Origin: Alphaproteobacteria bacterium
Lineage (GTDB): Bacteria; Pseudomonadota; Alphaproteobacteria; Reyranellales; Reyranellaceae
Length of the DNA: 64,000 nt
Reading direction: 5' to 3'
Assembly (NCBI GenBank): GCA_017308235.1
Contig: JAFKFL010000011.1
Location: forward strand, 372,001-436,000
How positions within the stretch are numbered: the first letter of the stretch is position 1; each line of letters opens with the position of its first letter. A model generated the notes under the pieces. The model did no database searches. It saw only the letters and a list, made by a program, of their open reading frames with translations, and was not told the origin of the DNA. Made by a program: the position numbers and the translations under genes. Below, piece after piece: positions 1 to 7,961 of this stretch.

Positions 1-981
1 CTCGTCCATGCCGACATCGACGAACCGTGGATCACCATAGCGATACTCGCGGTCCGAGCACGTGGCCTTCAGGATTTCGGTGACGAGATGGATATAGTCG
101 GCGCTGTTGTGCTTCAGACCCTTGAGCTCGCCCGCCGCCTCGATCATGCGCAACGCCTGCGCGAGCATCGGTCCCTGGCACCAGGGCCCGCATGTGTAGA
201 CCTCGAAATCGCGCCAACGCACTTTGACAGGCTCTTCGTATCGGCTGTGGAAGTTGGCGAGGTCGTCGCGCGCCAGATAGCCGCCATTCTCTTCGTGATA
301 GCGCACGATGGTCTCGGCGATGTCGCCGGCATAAAACGCCGCGCGCGCGGCCTGCAAGCCGGCCAGCCGTCCACGTGCCTGGGCGCCTCGCTCCTGGTCG
401 ACCATGTATTGCAAGGTGCCGGCGAGGTCGGTTTGCAGGAAGCGGTCGCCCACTTTGGGCACCTGGCCGCCCGGCAGGAAGATCGCGGTGTTCGACGGCC
501 AGGAGCGGTAACCGTCCTCGTACTGCTTGATCATGGTCGCCATGTACTCGAAGACGGCAAAGCCCTCGCGGGCGTAGCGGATCGCTGCCGCCGACACATC
601 GCCAAACGACATGGTGCCGTAGTCTGAAAGTGCGGTTATCCAGGCGTCGGGTGCGGCGGGCACGACGGTACGCAGGAGGCCCAACGGCATCTTGCCACCA
701 TGCTCGCGCATGAAGAGATCGGGCGGGAAACGCTTGGGCCAATGGCCGAGCCCTGCGATCGTGACGACCTTGCCTTGCCCGGTGCGGATCATGATCGGCG
801 CCACGCCGGCCACGTTCACCTCGTCAGGGTGCAGCACCGCGAGCGCGATGCCCGCCGCGCAGCCCGCATCGATCGCATTGCCGCCGGCCTCGAGGATGGC
901 AAATCCCGCAGCCGCGGCGAGGTAATGCCCAGCCGACACAGCATGTCGGCTGCCGTAGAGAGTAGGGCGCATCGATTTCAT
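1..981 (-). CDS. Gamma-glutamyltransferase family protein, 3' part beyond the window
   Basis: The frame is open from an ATG at 981 to the left edge, giving 327 N-terminal residues of a gamma-glutamyltranspeptidase-like Ntn hydrolase. This family cleaves gamma-glutamyl amides such as glutathione; some members act as acylases. The hallmark GGNAIDAG lies at residues 33-40, followed by the long helical region of the large subunit with a DLA..Y block. The catalytic threonine that starts the small subunit would lie beyond the edge, so activity cannot be judged. The usual glycine-rich stretch after the GGNA motif is altered (VNVAGVAPIMI), which suggests a divergent subfamily. No signal peptide is visible, so it may be cytoplasmic. 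Family assignment is firm, substrate unknown. Confidence 0.85.
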   Translation of the reverse strand, partial: MKSMRPTLYGSRHAVSAGHYLAAAAGFAILEAGGNAIDAGCAAGIALAVLHPDEVNVAGVAPIMIRTGQGKVVTIAGLGHWPKRFPPDLFMREHGGKMPLGLLRTVVPAAPDAWITALSDYGTMSFGDVSAAAIRYAREGFAVFEYMATMIKQYEDGYRSWPSNTAIFLPGGQVPKVGDRFLQTDLAGTLQYMVDQERGAQARGRLAGLQAARAAFYAGDIAETIVRYHEENGGYLARDDLANFHSRYEEPVKVRWRDFEVYTCGPWCQGPMLAQALRMIEAAGELKGLKHNSADYIHLVTEILKATCSDREYRYGDPRFVDVGMDE

Positions 982-1194
982 GGCGGTCAAAATCCCGCAA
1001 ATGGTGTTTGTGACAAGTGGCGCTGTCCGAAAGAGTACTATGACGCAGCTTTGGCTTGCCACTCGAAGTGCGAAAGCCTCGGAGAGGCGAATTCTCTCCC
1101 TTGCTGATCAAATCTGCGTAAGTGGGCCGACTGGTTGCGCGCGGCGCGAGGGTGCGGAACCTCTGAAGAGCGCGTCGGTCGTGATGACCGCTGC

Positions 1195-2085
1195 CTATTT
1201 TGATTCTGATATCTCGGGTGGGCTCGGGCCGGAGCCAAGCTTTCCCATCGCTTCCAGGGCGGCACGTCGTACTGTGGATGTCGGCGATTGAGCCGCGCGC
1301 TTGTACCAGACGTAAGCCTGCTGCCGGTCGGCCTCCGCGCCGATGCCATTCTCGTAGCAGTAGCCGAGATTGTACGCCGCCGCCGAGTCGCCTTTGTCGG
1401 CAGCCTGTCGAAGCAATGCAATCGCCGCGGGAAGCGCCTCGGGCGTGCTCTTAAGCAACAACTCCTGGGCGCGGCCAAATTCTTCCATGCCATTGTCTTT
1501 CGGCGGGTCGTTGCTGGCGACCTTGTCGTTCTTGGTTCTTTCTTTTGAAGAACCGAGCGATGCGAGATGGGAACGCGCGGCCGTGATGCCGCCTGCCAGT
1601 GCTTGCCGGAAGTAGCGCACGGCCTCTTCTCGGTCGCTGGGCACGCCGTCGCCAGCTTCATACATGAGCCCGAGAGCGTAGGCCGCACGTCCGATCCCCT
1701 GTGCGGCAGCCTTCTTGTACCACTCCGCAGCGACGAGATGATTACGCGATATACCGACGCCTGAATCGTAAAGCACGCCAATGTTGAACATGGCGACCGG
1801 ATTTCCAAGCGCCGCTGCACGCTCGTACCATGTCAGCGCTGCTTTTGCGTCCTGTGGTACGCCGCGACCAAGATCGTTCAGCAGTCCGATATAGAGTGCA
1901 GCCTGCCCATCGCCGACTTGTGCTGCGCGCTGCCAATCATTCAATGCTTCCGTGTACCGACCAGCAGAGAATGCGGCCAGCCCCTGGCTGGTCAAAGGTG
2001 ACTCCGCGCGAGCCGGCATGGCAATACCGGCCGCCAAGCAGAGAGACAGCAAGACGAGTTGGTGCTGTCGGAAATAGTCCAACAT
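1195..2085 (-). CDS. Secreted Sel1-like repeat (SLR) protein
   Basis: A 296-residue protein built of Sel1/TPR-like repeats. Four clear copies of the pattern A.Y.LG..Y..G.GV..D...A..WY..AA..G are visible, three in series and one near the C-terminus after a Lys/Ser-rich linker. Sel1 repeats are protein-protein interaction scaffolds, often in envelope or signalling proteins. I chose the ATG at 2085 because it yields a good signal peptide (MLDYFRQHQLVLLSLCLAAG, then cleavage after ARA) and has GGGAG upstream. The same frame continues to an ATG at 2172, which would bury the signal peptide. It is divergent from the OmpA-like lipoprotein at 2233, so both may act in the envelope. Specific function unknown. 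Confidence 0.85.
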   Translation of the reverse strand: MLDYFRQHQLVLLSLCLAAGIAMPARAESPLTSQGLAAFSAGRYTEALNDWQRAAQVGDGQAALYIGLLNDLGRGVPQDAKAALTWYERAAALGNPVAMFNIGVLYDSGVGISRNHLVAAEWYKKAAAQGIGRAAYALGLMYEAGDGVPSDREEAVRYFRQALAGGITAARSHLASLGSSKERTKNDKVASNDPPKDNGMEEFGRAQELLLKSTPEALPAAIALLRQAADKGDSAAAYNLGYCYENGIGAEADRQQAYVWYKRAAQSPTSTVRRAALEAMGKLGSGPSPPEISESK

Positions 2086-2232
2086 CGAGCTCCCAACCCC
2101 GTGCGCCATCGAAAATATGGAACCGTTCTTTGCAAGCGAGCAAGCGCATGAGAGGTCGGCCACAACTTTCACACTGTGCTGCTGAAGGTGAATTCGGGAA
2201 TAAGTGTGACGTAGGTGTTTCGGGGACCAACC

Positions 2233-2676
2233 ATGAACCGCTCCAATCGGTCGCTCCTTGGTTGTCGGGTTCTTGCAACTTCAGTGATTGGCATGCTCGC
2301 GTTGACAGGATGTTCGCGTCCTGTAGCGCAGGCCGTTCCCGCTGCGCCGGTGAACGAAGTTCAGGTGTTTTTTGATACGGGCAGCAGCGCGCTTTCCGAC
2401 ACCGCAAACCGCACGCTGGATCAGGCCGCGCGTCTCTATCGAGAGGGTGACCCCATAGGGACGTTTGTCATTACCGGCTACGCCGACGGCAGTGGCGGTG
2501 AGTACGCTAACCTTATGTTGTCTGGCCGACGCGCCTTGGCAGCGAAAGAAGCGCTGATCGCCCGAGGCATTCCCGCCACGCGGCTGGAGATGCAGGCGCT
2601 TGGCTCTTTGCCTCCGAGCGACCCGAAGGCGTCCCAGGCCGAGAACAACAGGCGAGTCGTCATCAACTGGCGTTAG
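2233..2676 (+). CDS. OmpA-family lipoprotein (peptidoglycan-binding)
   Basis: A 147-residue protein with a signal sequence ending in a lipobox (LALTGC), so it is probably an outer-membrane lipoprotein. The rest is a compact OmpA/Pal-like domain: VFFDTGSSALS opens it, then ITGYADGSG..YANLMLSGRRALAAKEALIARGI and a final NRRVVI. These correspond to the family's GHTD..G...N..LS..RA block; here HTD is replaced by YAD. OmpA domains bind diaminopimelate-type peptidoglycan, so it probably tethers the outer membrane. The start at 2233 gives the better signal peptide; an in-frame ATG lies at 2215. It is divergent from the Sel1-repeat gene with a shared 147-bp upstream region. Confidence 0.88.
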   Translation: MNRSNRSLLGCRVLATSVIGMLALTGCSRPVAQAVPAAPVNEVQVFFDTGSSALSDTANRTLDQAARLYREGDPIGTFVITGYADGSGGEYANLMLSGRRALAAKEALIARGIPATRLEMQALGSLPPSDPKASQAENNRRVVINWR

Positions 2677-2717
2677 GGGCGCTTCCAAGAAACAAAGAAG
2701 ATGGTCAGTCGATCAGA

Positions 2718-3839
2718 TTAGTTGAGTCCGTAGAACTGCATGGCGCCGCCCGCCATGATGTTGCGCTGTGCCTCTGACGGCAGGCCCTTCATCCTCTCCT
2801 TCAGCATCGCCGGAGCCCCCGGGAAAAAGCCGTCGCGGTGAGGGTAGTCCGTCGCCCAAAGGATCTTGTGCGGGCCAATATACTCGGCCAGTGCCGCGAT
2901 CGAGCCCTCGACCGGCTCGAAGGAGATCCAGCAGTTGCGCCGGAAGAGTTCGCTTGGTCGGGTCTTCAGGCCGGAATCGTTGAACCCCTTGTCGTCGAAG
3001 TGACGGTCCATGCGGTCAAGCCAAGGTGCGACCCAACCGCCACCCGACTCGAGGAAGGCCACTCTCAACTTCGGATGCCGCTCACAGACGCCGCCCCAGA
3101 TCATGCTCATGCAGGCCAGCATCATTTCCATGGTGTGGGAGATGATGTGCTGCGCGCCGCGGCCGTCGAAGCGATCGACGCCAACCGTAGGCATGCCGCT
3201 ATTGCCGCCTTCATGGATGCCGACGCAGAAGTCGAGCTCTTCCGCCTCACTCCAGAACGGCTCGTAGTCTGGCGAATGCAGCTTGCGATCGTTGTAGGGA
3301 TTGGGCCGCAGGAAACCGCCACGGAAGCCAAGCTCCTTGCGGGCGAAGCGCATCTCCTGGATTGCCGCCTCGATCGACTGCATCGGCAGCATGGCGATAC
3401 CGAACAGCCGGTCGGGATAGGGTTTGCAGTAGTCGGCGAGCCAGCGGTTATAGGCACGACACATCGCGGCGGCGAATGCGGGATCTCTGACCGCGCCGGC
3501 GAACAGGCCGAGACTGGGATACAGGAAAGCAGCATCGATGCCGTCCAGATCCATGTCGGGAATGCGCGCATGCGGGTCGAAGCCGCCCTTGCGCCCGTCC
3601 TTGTATTCCATCGCGTCAGCGGCGACCGTACCTTGCCTGGCACCGACCCCGCCGATGCCGCCGAAACCCGCCCGGCTGCCGAGGATCTGCTCCTCGAGGA
3701 GCAGACGCTCCTTGCCGTCTTTGTCCTTGACGAGCTTCGGTGCCCGCTCGCGATACATCGGGTCCAGGTAATCGTTCCAAAGCGTGAACGGCTCAAGGAC
3801 GTGTCCATCGGCGTCGATGACGTTGTAACTGCGGCTCAT
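2718..3839 (-). CDS. Amidohydrolase family protein (amidohydrolase_2)
   Basis: A 373-residue TIM-barrel amidohydrolase of the ACMSD/amidohydrolase_2 group. It opens with VIDADGH (residues 7-13), the position of the first metal-binding strand. Later it has GIHEGG, an ISHTMEM helix, LESGGGWVAPWLDRMD, and ATDYPHRDG near the C-terminus, which carries the catalytic or metal-binding Asp. Members hydrolyse or decarboxylate aromatic and other carboxylated substrates; the substrate here is unknown. The start at 3839 has a strong GGAGGAAAC before the ATG; a longer in-frame start at 3887 lacks this. It lies directly downstream of a co-directional TauD-type dioxygenase gene, so the two may belong to one pathway. 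Confidence 0.88.
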   Translation of the reverse strand: MSRSYNVIDADGHVLEPFTLWNDYLDPMYRERAPKLVKDKDGKERLLLEEQILGSRAGFGGIGGVGARQGTVAADAMEYKDGRKGGFDPHARIPDMDLDGIDAAFLYPSLGLFAGAVRDPAFAAAMCRAYNRWLADYCKPYPDRLFGIAMLPMQSIEAAIQEMRFARKELGFRGGFLRPNPYNDRKLHSPDYEPFWSEAEELDFCVGIHEGGNSGMPTVGVDRFDGRGAQHIISHTMEMMLACMSMIWGGVCERHPKLRVAFLESGGGWVAPWLDRMDRHFDDKGFNDSGLKTRPSELFRRNCWISFEPVEGSIAALAEYIGPHKILWATDYPHRDGFFPGAPAMLKERMKGLPSEAQRNIMAGGAMQFYGLN

Positions 3840-3937
3840 GTTTCCTCCGGGAGCGAACGTTTTCGCTTGGGCTGCGGGATGGACCAACTGAAACGCAAGG
3901 AAGCACTAACGTTCTTCGAATTTCCGGCGCGGCCTCG

Positions 3938-4771
3938 CTATTCGGCGGCATCCTGCATGATGGTAACGCGCCAATGGATGCGCTTCTCCTCGATCGGGTA
4001 GCCACCGGTGGCCGAGTGCAGGGCGCAGCGATTATCCCAGATCACGATGTCGCCGACCTGCCACTTGTGCCGATACTGCGCAGTGGTCGCGACCATATGA
4101 TCGGTCAGCTCGGCGATCAGCTCTTCGCTCTCCGCGTCACGGACACTCTGAATGCGCACGATGTGATAGGGGTTGGCGTAGAGCGATTTGCGGCCAGTCT
4201 CCTCGTGAGTGCGCACGATGGGATGGACGGCTGGTGGGCGCAGTCGGTCGTCGGGTTCGAGCAATTCGTTGCCCCGACGACCGCGACCGCCGTAAACGTG
4301 CTCGGCCCTCAGATTCGCAATACGTGTCTTCAGGCGTTCCGGCAGCGTATCGTAGGCTTCGTACATGCTGGCGAACAACGTATCGCCGCCCAGGGATGGA
4401 ATCGCGATCGCGTAGAGCTGCGTTGCCTTGCAGATCTCGACATCCCATGGCGAGTCGGTATGCCAGCCGCCGCCGCGTTCGAGAATTGCACGATCCACTT
4501 TGCCGTCGGGCTTGCGTGTCCCGACGCCCATGACAGTGAGCTCTGGATGGTCGGGATGGCGCGTACGTATCACCCGGTGTGGCTTCAGCTGGCCGAAGCG
4601 GCGCGAATAGCCCAGAAACTCTTCGATGGTCAGGGTCTGACCGCGTATCACCAGGACGATGCTGTCGAGCCAGGTACGATAGAGCGCATTCCAGTCGGCA
4701 TCAGACAGAGCGCGCACGTCAACGCCAGTGGCGATGGCGCCAATTCGAACATCGGGACGTGCAATCTCCAT
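3938..4771 (-). CDS. TauD/TfdA-family Fe(II)/2-oxoglutarate dioxygenase
   Basis: A 277-residue alpha-ketoglutarate-dependent dioxygenase. The facial triad is visible: WHTDSPW supplies His104 and Asp106, and the distal His is in NRCALHSATGGYP near residue 252. The basic residue that binds 2-oxoglutarate should be in RIHWR at about 264-268. The family hydroxylates sulfonates (taurine), aryloxyacetates (2,4-D), sulfate esters and others, using O2 and 2-oxoglutarate in the cytoplasm. No sulfonate or sulfate transporter is adjacent, so the substrate stays open. It is followed by the amidohydrolase on the same strand, which may act on the product. Confidence 0.92.
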   Translation of the reverse strand: MEIARPDVRIGAIATGVDVRALSDADWNALYRTWLDSIVLVIRGQTLTIEEFLGYSRRFGQLKPHRVIRTRHPDHPELTVMGVGTRKPDGKVDRAILERGGGWHTDSPWDVEICKATQLYAIAIPSLGGDTLFASMYEAYDTLPERLKTRIANLRAEHVYGGRGRRGNELLEPDDRLRPPAVHPIVRTHEETGRKSLYANPYHIVRIQSVRDAESEELIAELTDHMVATTAQYRHKWQVGDIVIWDNRCALHSATGGYPIEEKRIHWRVTIMQDAAE

Positions 4772-4842
4772 GGCCCGAGCTTACGCCGATGGTGATTGCA
4801 ATAAAGGGGCGAGTTTTCTGCCGCTCCCCCGTATCTTGGACG

Positions 4843-5778
4843 CTACTTCGCCTTGTCTGAAGACAGTACTTCCTCAAGGGCAGCCGGATCGCACTTGATG
4901 GTGACTCCGGCCCGCTCGACCTGCAGCTTCATCGGCGACCGGCTGTCGAGATTTTCCCAGCCGCGATTGCGCGCCTCATTCATCTCCTCCAGTACGAGAT
5001 TGCAGAGGCGCATCGGCACGCCCAGTTCGCGTCCCAAGCCAACGGCCAGCGAGACGTCCTTGTGTGCGAGTTTGAGCGCGAAGTCAGGCGGCGTGTACGT
5101 GTCGGCCAGAAATTGGCGGGGCAGGCCATCGAAGGTCCGGCGGCGGCCCTGCGCTCCCTGGCGTACTGCTTTCCATAGCACCAACGGATCCATTCCCGCT
5201 TTCGTGCCCATAGTGAAGACCTCGGCCAAGGCGGTCTGGATGGCGTAACCGGCCATGTTGTGCACCAACTTGGCGACGGTCGCGCTACCGATCGGTCCGA
5301 TATAGGCAGCCTGGTCGCCGATCGCATCAAGCACTTTCTTGTGCTTGTCGAACACCGCCTTGTCGCCGCCCACCCAGATGGCGAGCTTGCCGGTTTCGGC
5401 ACCCTTGGGTCCGCCGGACACCGGCGCATCACAGGCGAAGGCTTTCTTTTCCGCGAGCGCCGCACTGAACCGCCGTACCAGTGCCTGGCTATTGGTCGAC
5501 AGGTCGAAGTAGGCCATGTTTTCATGCGCACCAGCCAGTAGACCGTCGGTGCCAAACACGACCTTTTCCACCTCGGGTGGTCCGGGCAGGGAGGTGAAGA
5601 CGATATCGCACTGCTCGGCGACGGATTTGGGCGTGTCAGCCCACTCGGCACCGTTTTCGAGATGCGGCTTTGCCGCGTCGCGGCGGACATCGTTCACCAC
5701 AAGCTTGTATTGCGACTTCTGCAGACTGGCGGCCATGAAGGCACCCATGGTGCCGAGGCCGATGAACCCGATCTTCAT
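4843..5778 (-). CDS. NAD(P)-dependent oxidoreductase, 3-hydroxyisobutyrate dehydrogenase family
   Basis: A 311-residue beta-hydroxyacid dehydrogenase. The Rossmann motif GLGTMG is at residues 7-12, the substrate-binding block APVSGGPKGAETGKL follows, and GSATVAKLVHNM near residue 170 holds the conserved catalytic lysine. The C-terminal helical domain is complete, so length is normal. Family members oxidise 3-hydroxyisobutyrate, tartronate semialdehyde (in reverse) or related acids with NAD(P). It sits upstream of the TauD and amidohydrolase genes on the same strand, suggesting a small catabolic group. The exact substrate cannot be read from sequence. Confidence 0.9.
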   Translation of the reverse strand: MKIGFIGLGTMGAFMAASLQKSQYKLVVNDVRRDAAKPHLENGAEWADTPKSVAEQCDIVFTSLPGPPEVEKVVFGTDGLLAGAHENMAYFDLSTNSQALVRRFSAALAEKKAFACDAPVSGGPKGAETGKLAIWVGGDKAVFDKHKKVLDAIGDQAAYIGPIGSATVAKLVHNMAGYAIQTALAEVFTMGTKAGMDPLVLWKAVRQGAQGRRRTFDGLPRQFLADTYTPPDFALKLAHKDVSLAVGLGRELGVPMRLCNLVLEEMNEARNRGWENLDSRSPMKLQVERAGVTIKCDPAALEEVLSSDKAK

Positions 5779-5998
5779 CGTCTCATCCCTTACCTTGTTT
5801 CAAATCTCGAACTTCTTGATTGCCGCACATCGCAGCCACGGTCCTTGGAGACTCCAGCATAGACGCCTACGGTTAGGAAGATATATGTCGGGGCCGTATT
5901 GTTGCCGTAGCAATAAAACATGGCTTTGCTTCCTTGTTTGCGTAATCACCGCGTGCAAGGCGTCGTTCGTGGAAAATCAATTGAGGGGAGCAAACGAG

Positions 5999-7156
5999 AT
6001 GATCAGGTCGATGGGCCGCCGGGCACTTGCGTTTGCCGCGCTGTCGATGGCAAGCGCTTTGATCCCCACGGCGACGGCGCGTGCGGAGGACAAGCTTCTG
6101 GAGGAGGTTGTCGGCTTCAACGGCACGATCCTGTTCCTGGGGGCCCATGTTCCAGCCCTCGTCATCGGCGTGGTGCGAAACGGCGAAACCGCGGTCGTGG
6201 GTTTCGGCGAGACCTCTGACGGCTCGGGCAAAGTACCGGATGGCCGCACGATGATGCGCATTGGCTCGGTTACCAAGGCCTTTACCGGACAGGTTCTGGC
6301 CGGCCTTGTCACCCAGGGGACGGTGAAATTCACGGACAAGCTACAGGACCGTCTCGGCTGGTCGGTTAAGGTGCCGGAACGTGGCGGTCGGTCGATTAGA
6401 TTGATCGAGCTTGCGACACACACCTCCGGTCTGCCTCGCGAAGTGGGGCGGGCAGAGGCGTCACCGGAAGATCCGTTCCGGACACTGACGCGCGAGGCCT
6501 ACATAAAGGGTCTGCAATCCGATCCGCTGCTGTTCACGCCGGGTACCGGAGTCCTCTATTCCAATTTTGGCTTCGATCTGCTGGCAGCGGCGCTTTCCCA
6601 GGCCGCCGGCAAACCTTACGACGCGTTGCTGAAGGAGATCGTCCTCGATCCGGCAAAACTGAAGGATACGGTCCTGGCGCTGCGCGATGGCGATGCCGCA
6701 CGTCTGATGCAAGGCCATAACTTCGACGGCAAGCCGATGCCGAACGTCAAAGCGACGGACGTGATGGCCGGTGCGAGCTCGCTTTACTCGACGCCCGACG
6801 ACATCCTGCGTTGGCTCGCCTGGCACCTCGACCGAACCTCCGCGCAGGGAACTGAGCTTCGTCTGGTCGATCATGCCGCCTATGTCCCGCGCGACGGGCT
6901 TAATCCGGTCGCCGGCCTCGACGACGCGGGGCACATGGATGCCATGGGGCTGGGATGGGTCATAATGGAACCGCAGGGGAACCGGCCGTTGATCCTGCAG
7001 AAGTCGGGCGGCCTGCAGGGTATCTTCAGCTACACAGCCTTCGCTCCTGCCCGCGGCGTCGGTGTCTTCGTTGCCATCAATCAGTTCAACCCCGGGGCTT
7101 TCACGGCTATGACCGGCGTAGCGAATAGCCTGATCGAGCAGCTTGCGCCTCGCTGA
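5999..7156 (+). CDS. AmpH-like serine beta-lactamase-fold hydrolase (periplasmic)
   Basis: A 385-residue class C beta-lactamase / penicillin-binding-protein-fold enzyme. A signal peptide runs to about residue 29 (TATARA|ED). The active-site triad is intact: S90-V-T-K93, YSN in GVLYSNFGFD near 185, and KSGG near 340 in place of KTG. The surroundings (ATHTSGLPRE, YSTPDDILRW, ALGLGWV-like, LQKSGG..G) resemble E. coli AmpH, a low-molecular-weight peptidoglycan D,D-carboxypeptidase/endopeptidase, more than AmpC. A peptidoglycan or esterase role is therefore more likely than resistance. The start at 5999 has GAGGGGAG upstream; the open frame extends to 5516 without a plausible start. Confidence 0.88.
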   Translation: MIRSMGRRALAFAALSMASALIPTATARAEDKLLEEVVGFNGTILFLGAHVPALVIGVVRNGETAVVGFGETSDGSGKVPDGRTMMRIGSVTKAFTGQVLAGLVTQGTVKFTDKLQDRLGWSVKVPERGGRSIRLIELATHTSGLPREVGRAEASPEDPFRTLTREAYIKGLQSDPLLFTPGTGVLYSNFGFDLLAAALSQAAGKPYDALLKEIVLDPAKLKDTVLALRDGDAARLMQGHNFDGKPMPNVKATDVMAGASSLYSTPDDILRWLAWHLDRTSAQGTELRLVDHAAYVPRDGLNPVAGLDDAGHMDAMGLGWVIMEPQGNRPLILQKSGGLQGIFSYTAFAPARGVGVFVAINQFNPGAFTAMTGVANSLIEQLAPR

Positions 7157-7213
7157 GTTCCGGGCTTGCAGCAGGCGGCGCAGATCCATTTAGCATCCAG
7201 GAAGGGAGTGCCG

Positions 7214-7942
7214 ATGTCCGATCCGCTTTCAGTCGTAAGCGATGGGCGGCTGCTGCGCATTACTTTCTGCCGCGAAGGAGGCGGTGTGTCCGACGGCATG
7301 GCGGCGCGCCTGTCGGAGGCTCTGCTGCGGGCGCACGAAACGTCTGACGCCGTTTTGCTCAGTGCCGCCGGTCCGGACTTTTGTACGGGTCGTGTGAGAG
7401 AGGCAGCGGGCCCTCCCGCAACGGAGGCCTATTCGCGTCGGCCCGAATATGACGCGATCTTTGGCAGCTATACGGCCATCCGCAACGCGCAGGTTCCGGT
7501 TATCGCTGCGATCGAGGGACGCGCCATGGGATATGGCATGGCGGTCACCGCCCTCTGCGACGTCTCGATTGCCAGTGAGACAGCGCGCTTCAATATTCCG
7601 GAGCTCGAGCACAACGTGATGCCGACCATGGTGATGTCGGCGCTCGCAGGGCGGCTCGCTCGCAACGCCGTTCTCTGGATGGCTTACTCGGCGCAGTTCA
7701 TCGACGCTGAGCGCGCGCTCGCCTATGGCTTGGTGAGCCAGGTCGTCCCCGCCGCTTCGCTCAAGCAGGAGAGCGAGCGCTTTTGCCAAGTGCTGCTCGG
7801 CCGGCCGCGCCCGGCGATCCTCGGCTTGAAAGAGTATCTCCGCGTGGCGCCGCGCCTGGATGATCAGGCAGCGACGGACTACGCAAGGAGCCTGCACGCG
7901 ATGATCAACACAGCGGCCGCAATGAAGCGCGCCAATCCTTGA
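7214..7942 (+). CDS. Enoyl-CoA hydratase/isomerase family protein
   Basis: A 242-residue crotonase-fold protein. The oxyanion-hole regions are recognisable: LLSAAGPDFCTGR and AIEGRAMGYGMAVTALCDVSIAS, followed by FNIPELEHNVMPT. The second, catalytic-Glu region is less canonical than in true enoyl-CoA hydratases, so it could be a hydratase, isomerase or other acyl-CoA enzyme. The start at 7214 has AGGAAGGGAG upstream. It is followed 19 bp later by the molybdenum hydroxylase gene on the same strand, so the two probably share a transcript, perhaps in degradation of an aromatic or heterocyclic compound. Confidence 0.9.
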   Translation: MSDPLSVVSDGRLLRITFCREGGGVSDGMAARLSEALLRAHETSDAVLLSAAGPDFCTGRVREAAGPPATEAYSRRPEYDAIFGSYTAIRNAQVPVIAAIEGRAMGYGMAVTALCDVSIASETARFNIPELEHNVMPTMVMSALAGRLARNAVLWMAYSAQFIDAERALAYGLVSQVVPAASLKQESERFCQVLLGRPRPAILGLKEYLRVAPRLDDQAATDYARSLHAMINTAAAMKRANP

Positions 7943-7961
7943 GCGGCAGGAGAAGCGAGGC

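Noticed and set aside
2838..4001. 387-residue plus-strand frame
   Set aside because: It is antisense to the amidohydrolase and TauD genes, both of which carry intact family motifs.
5999..7156. Antibiotic-resistance beta-lactamase
   Set aside because: Motif context fits AmpH-like peptidoglycan hydrolases better than AmpC, and no AmpR-type regulator is adjacent.
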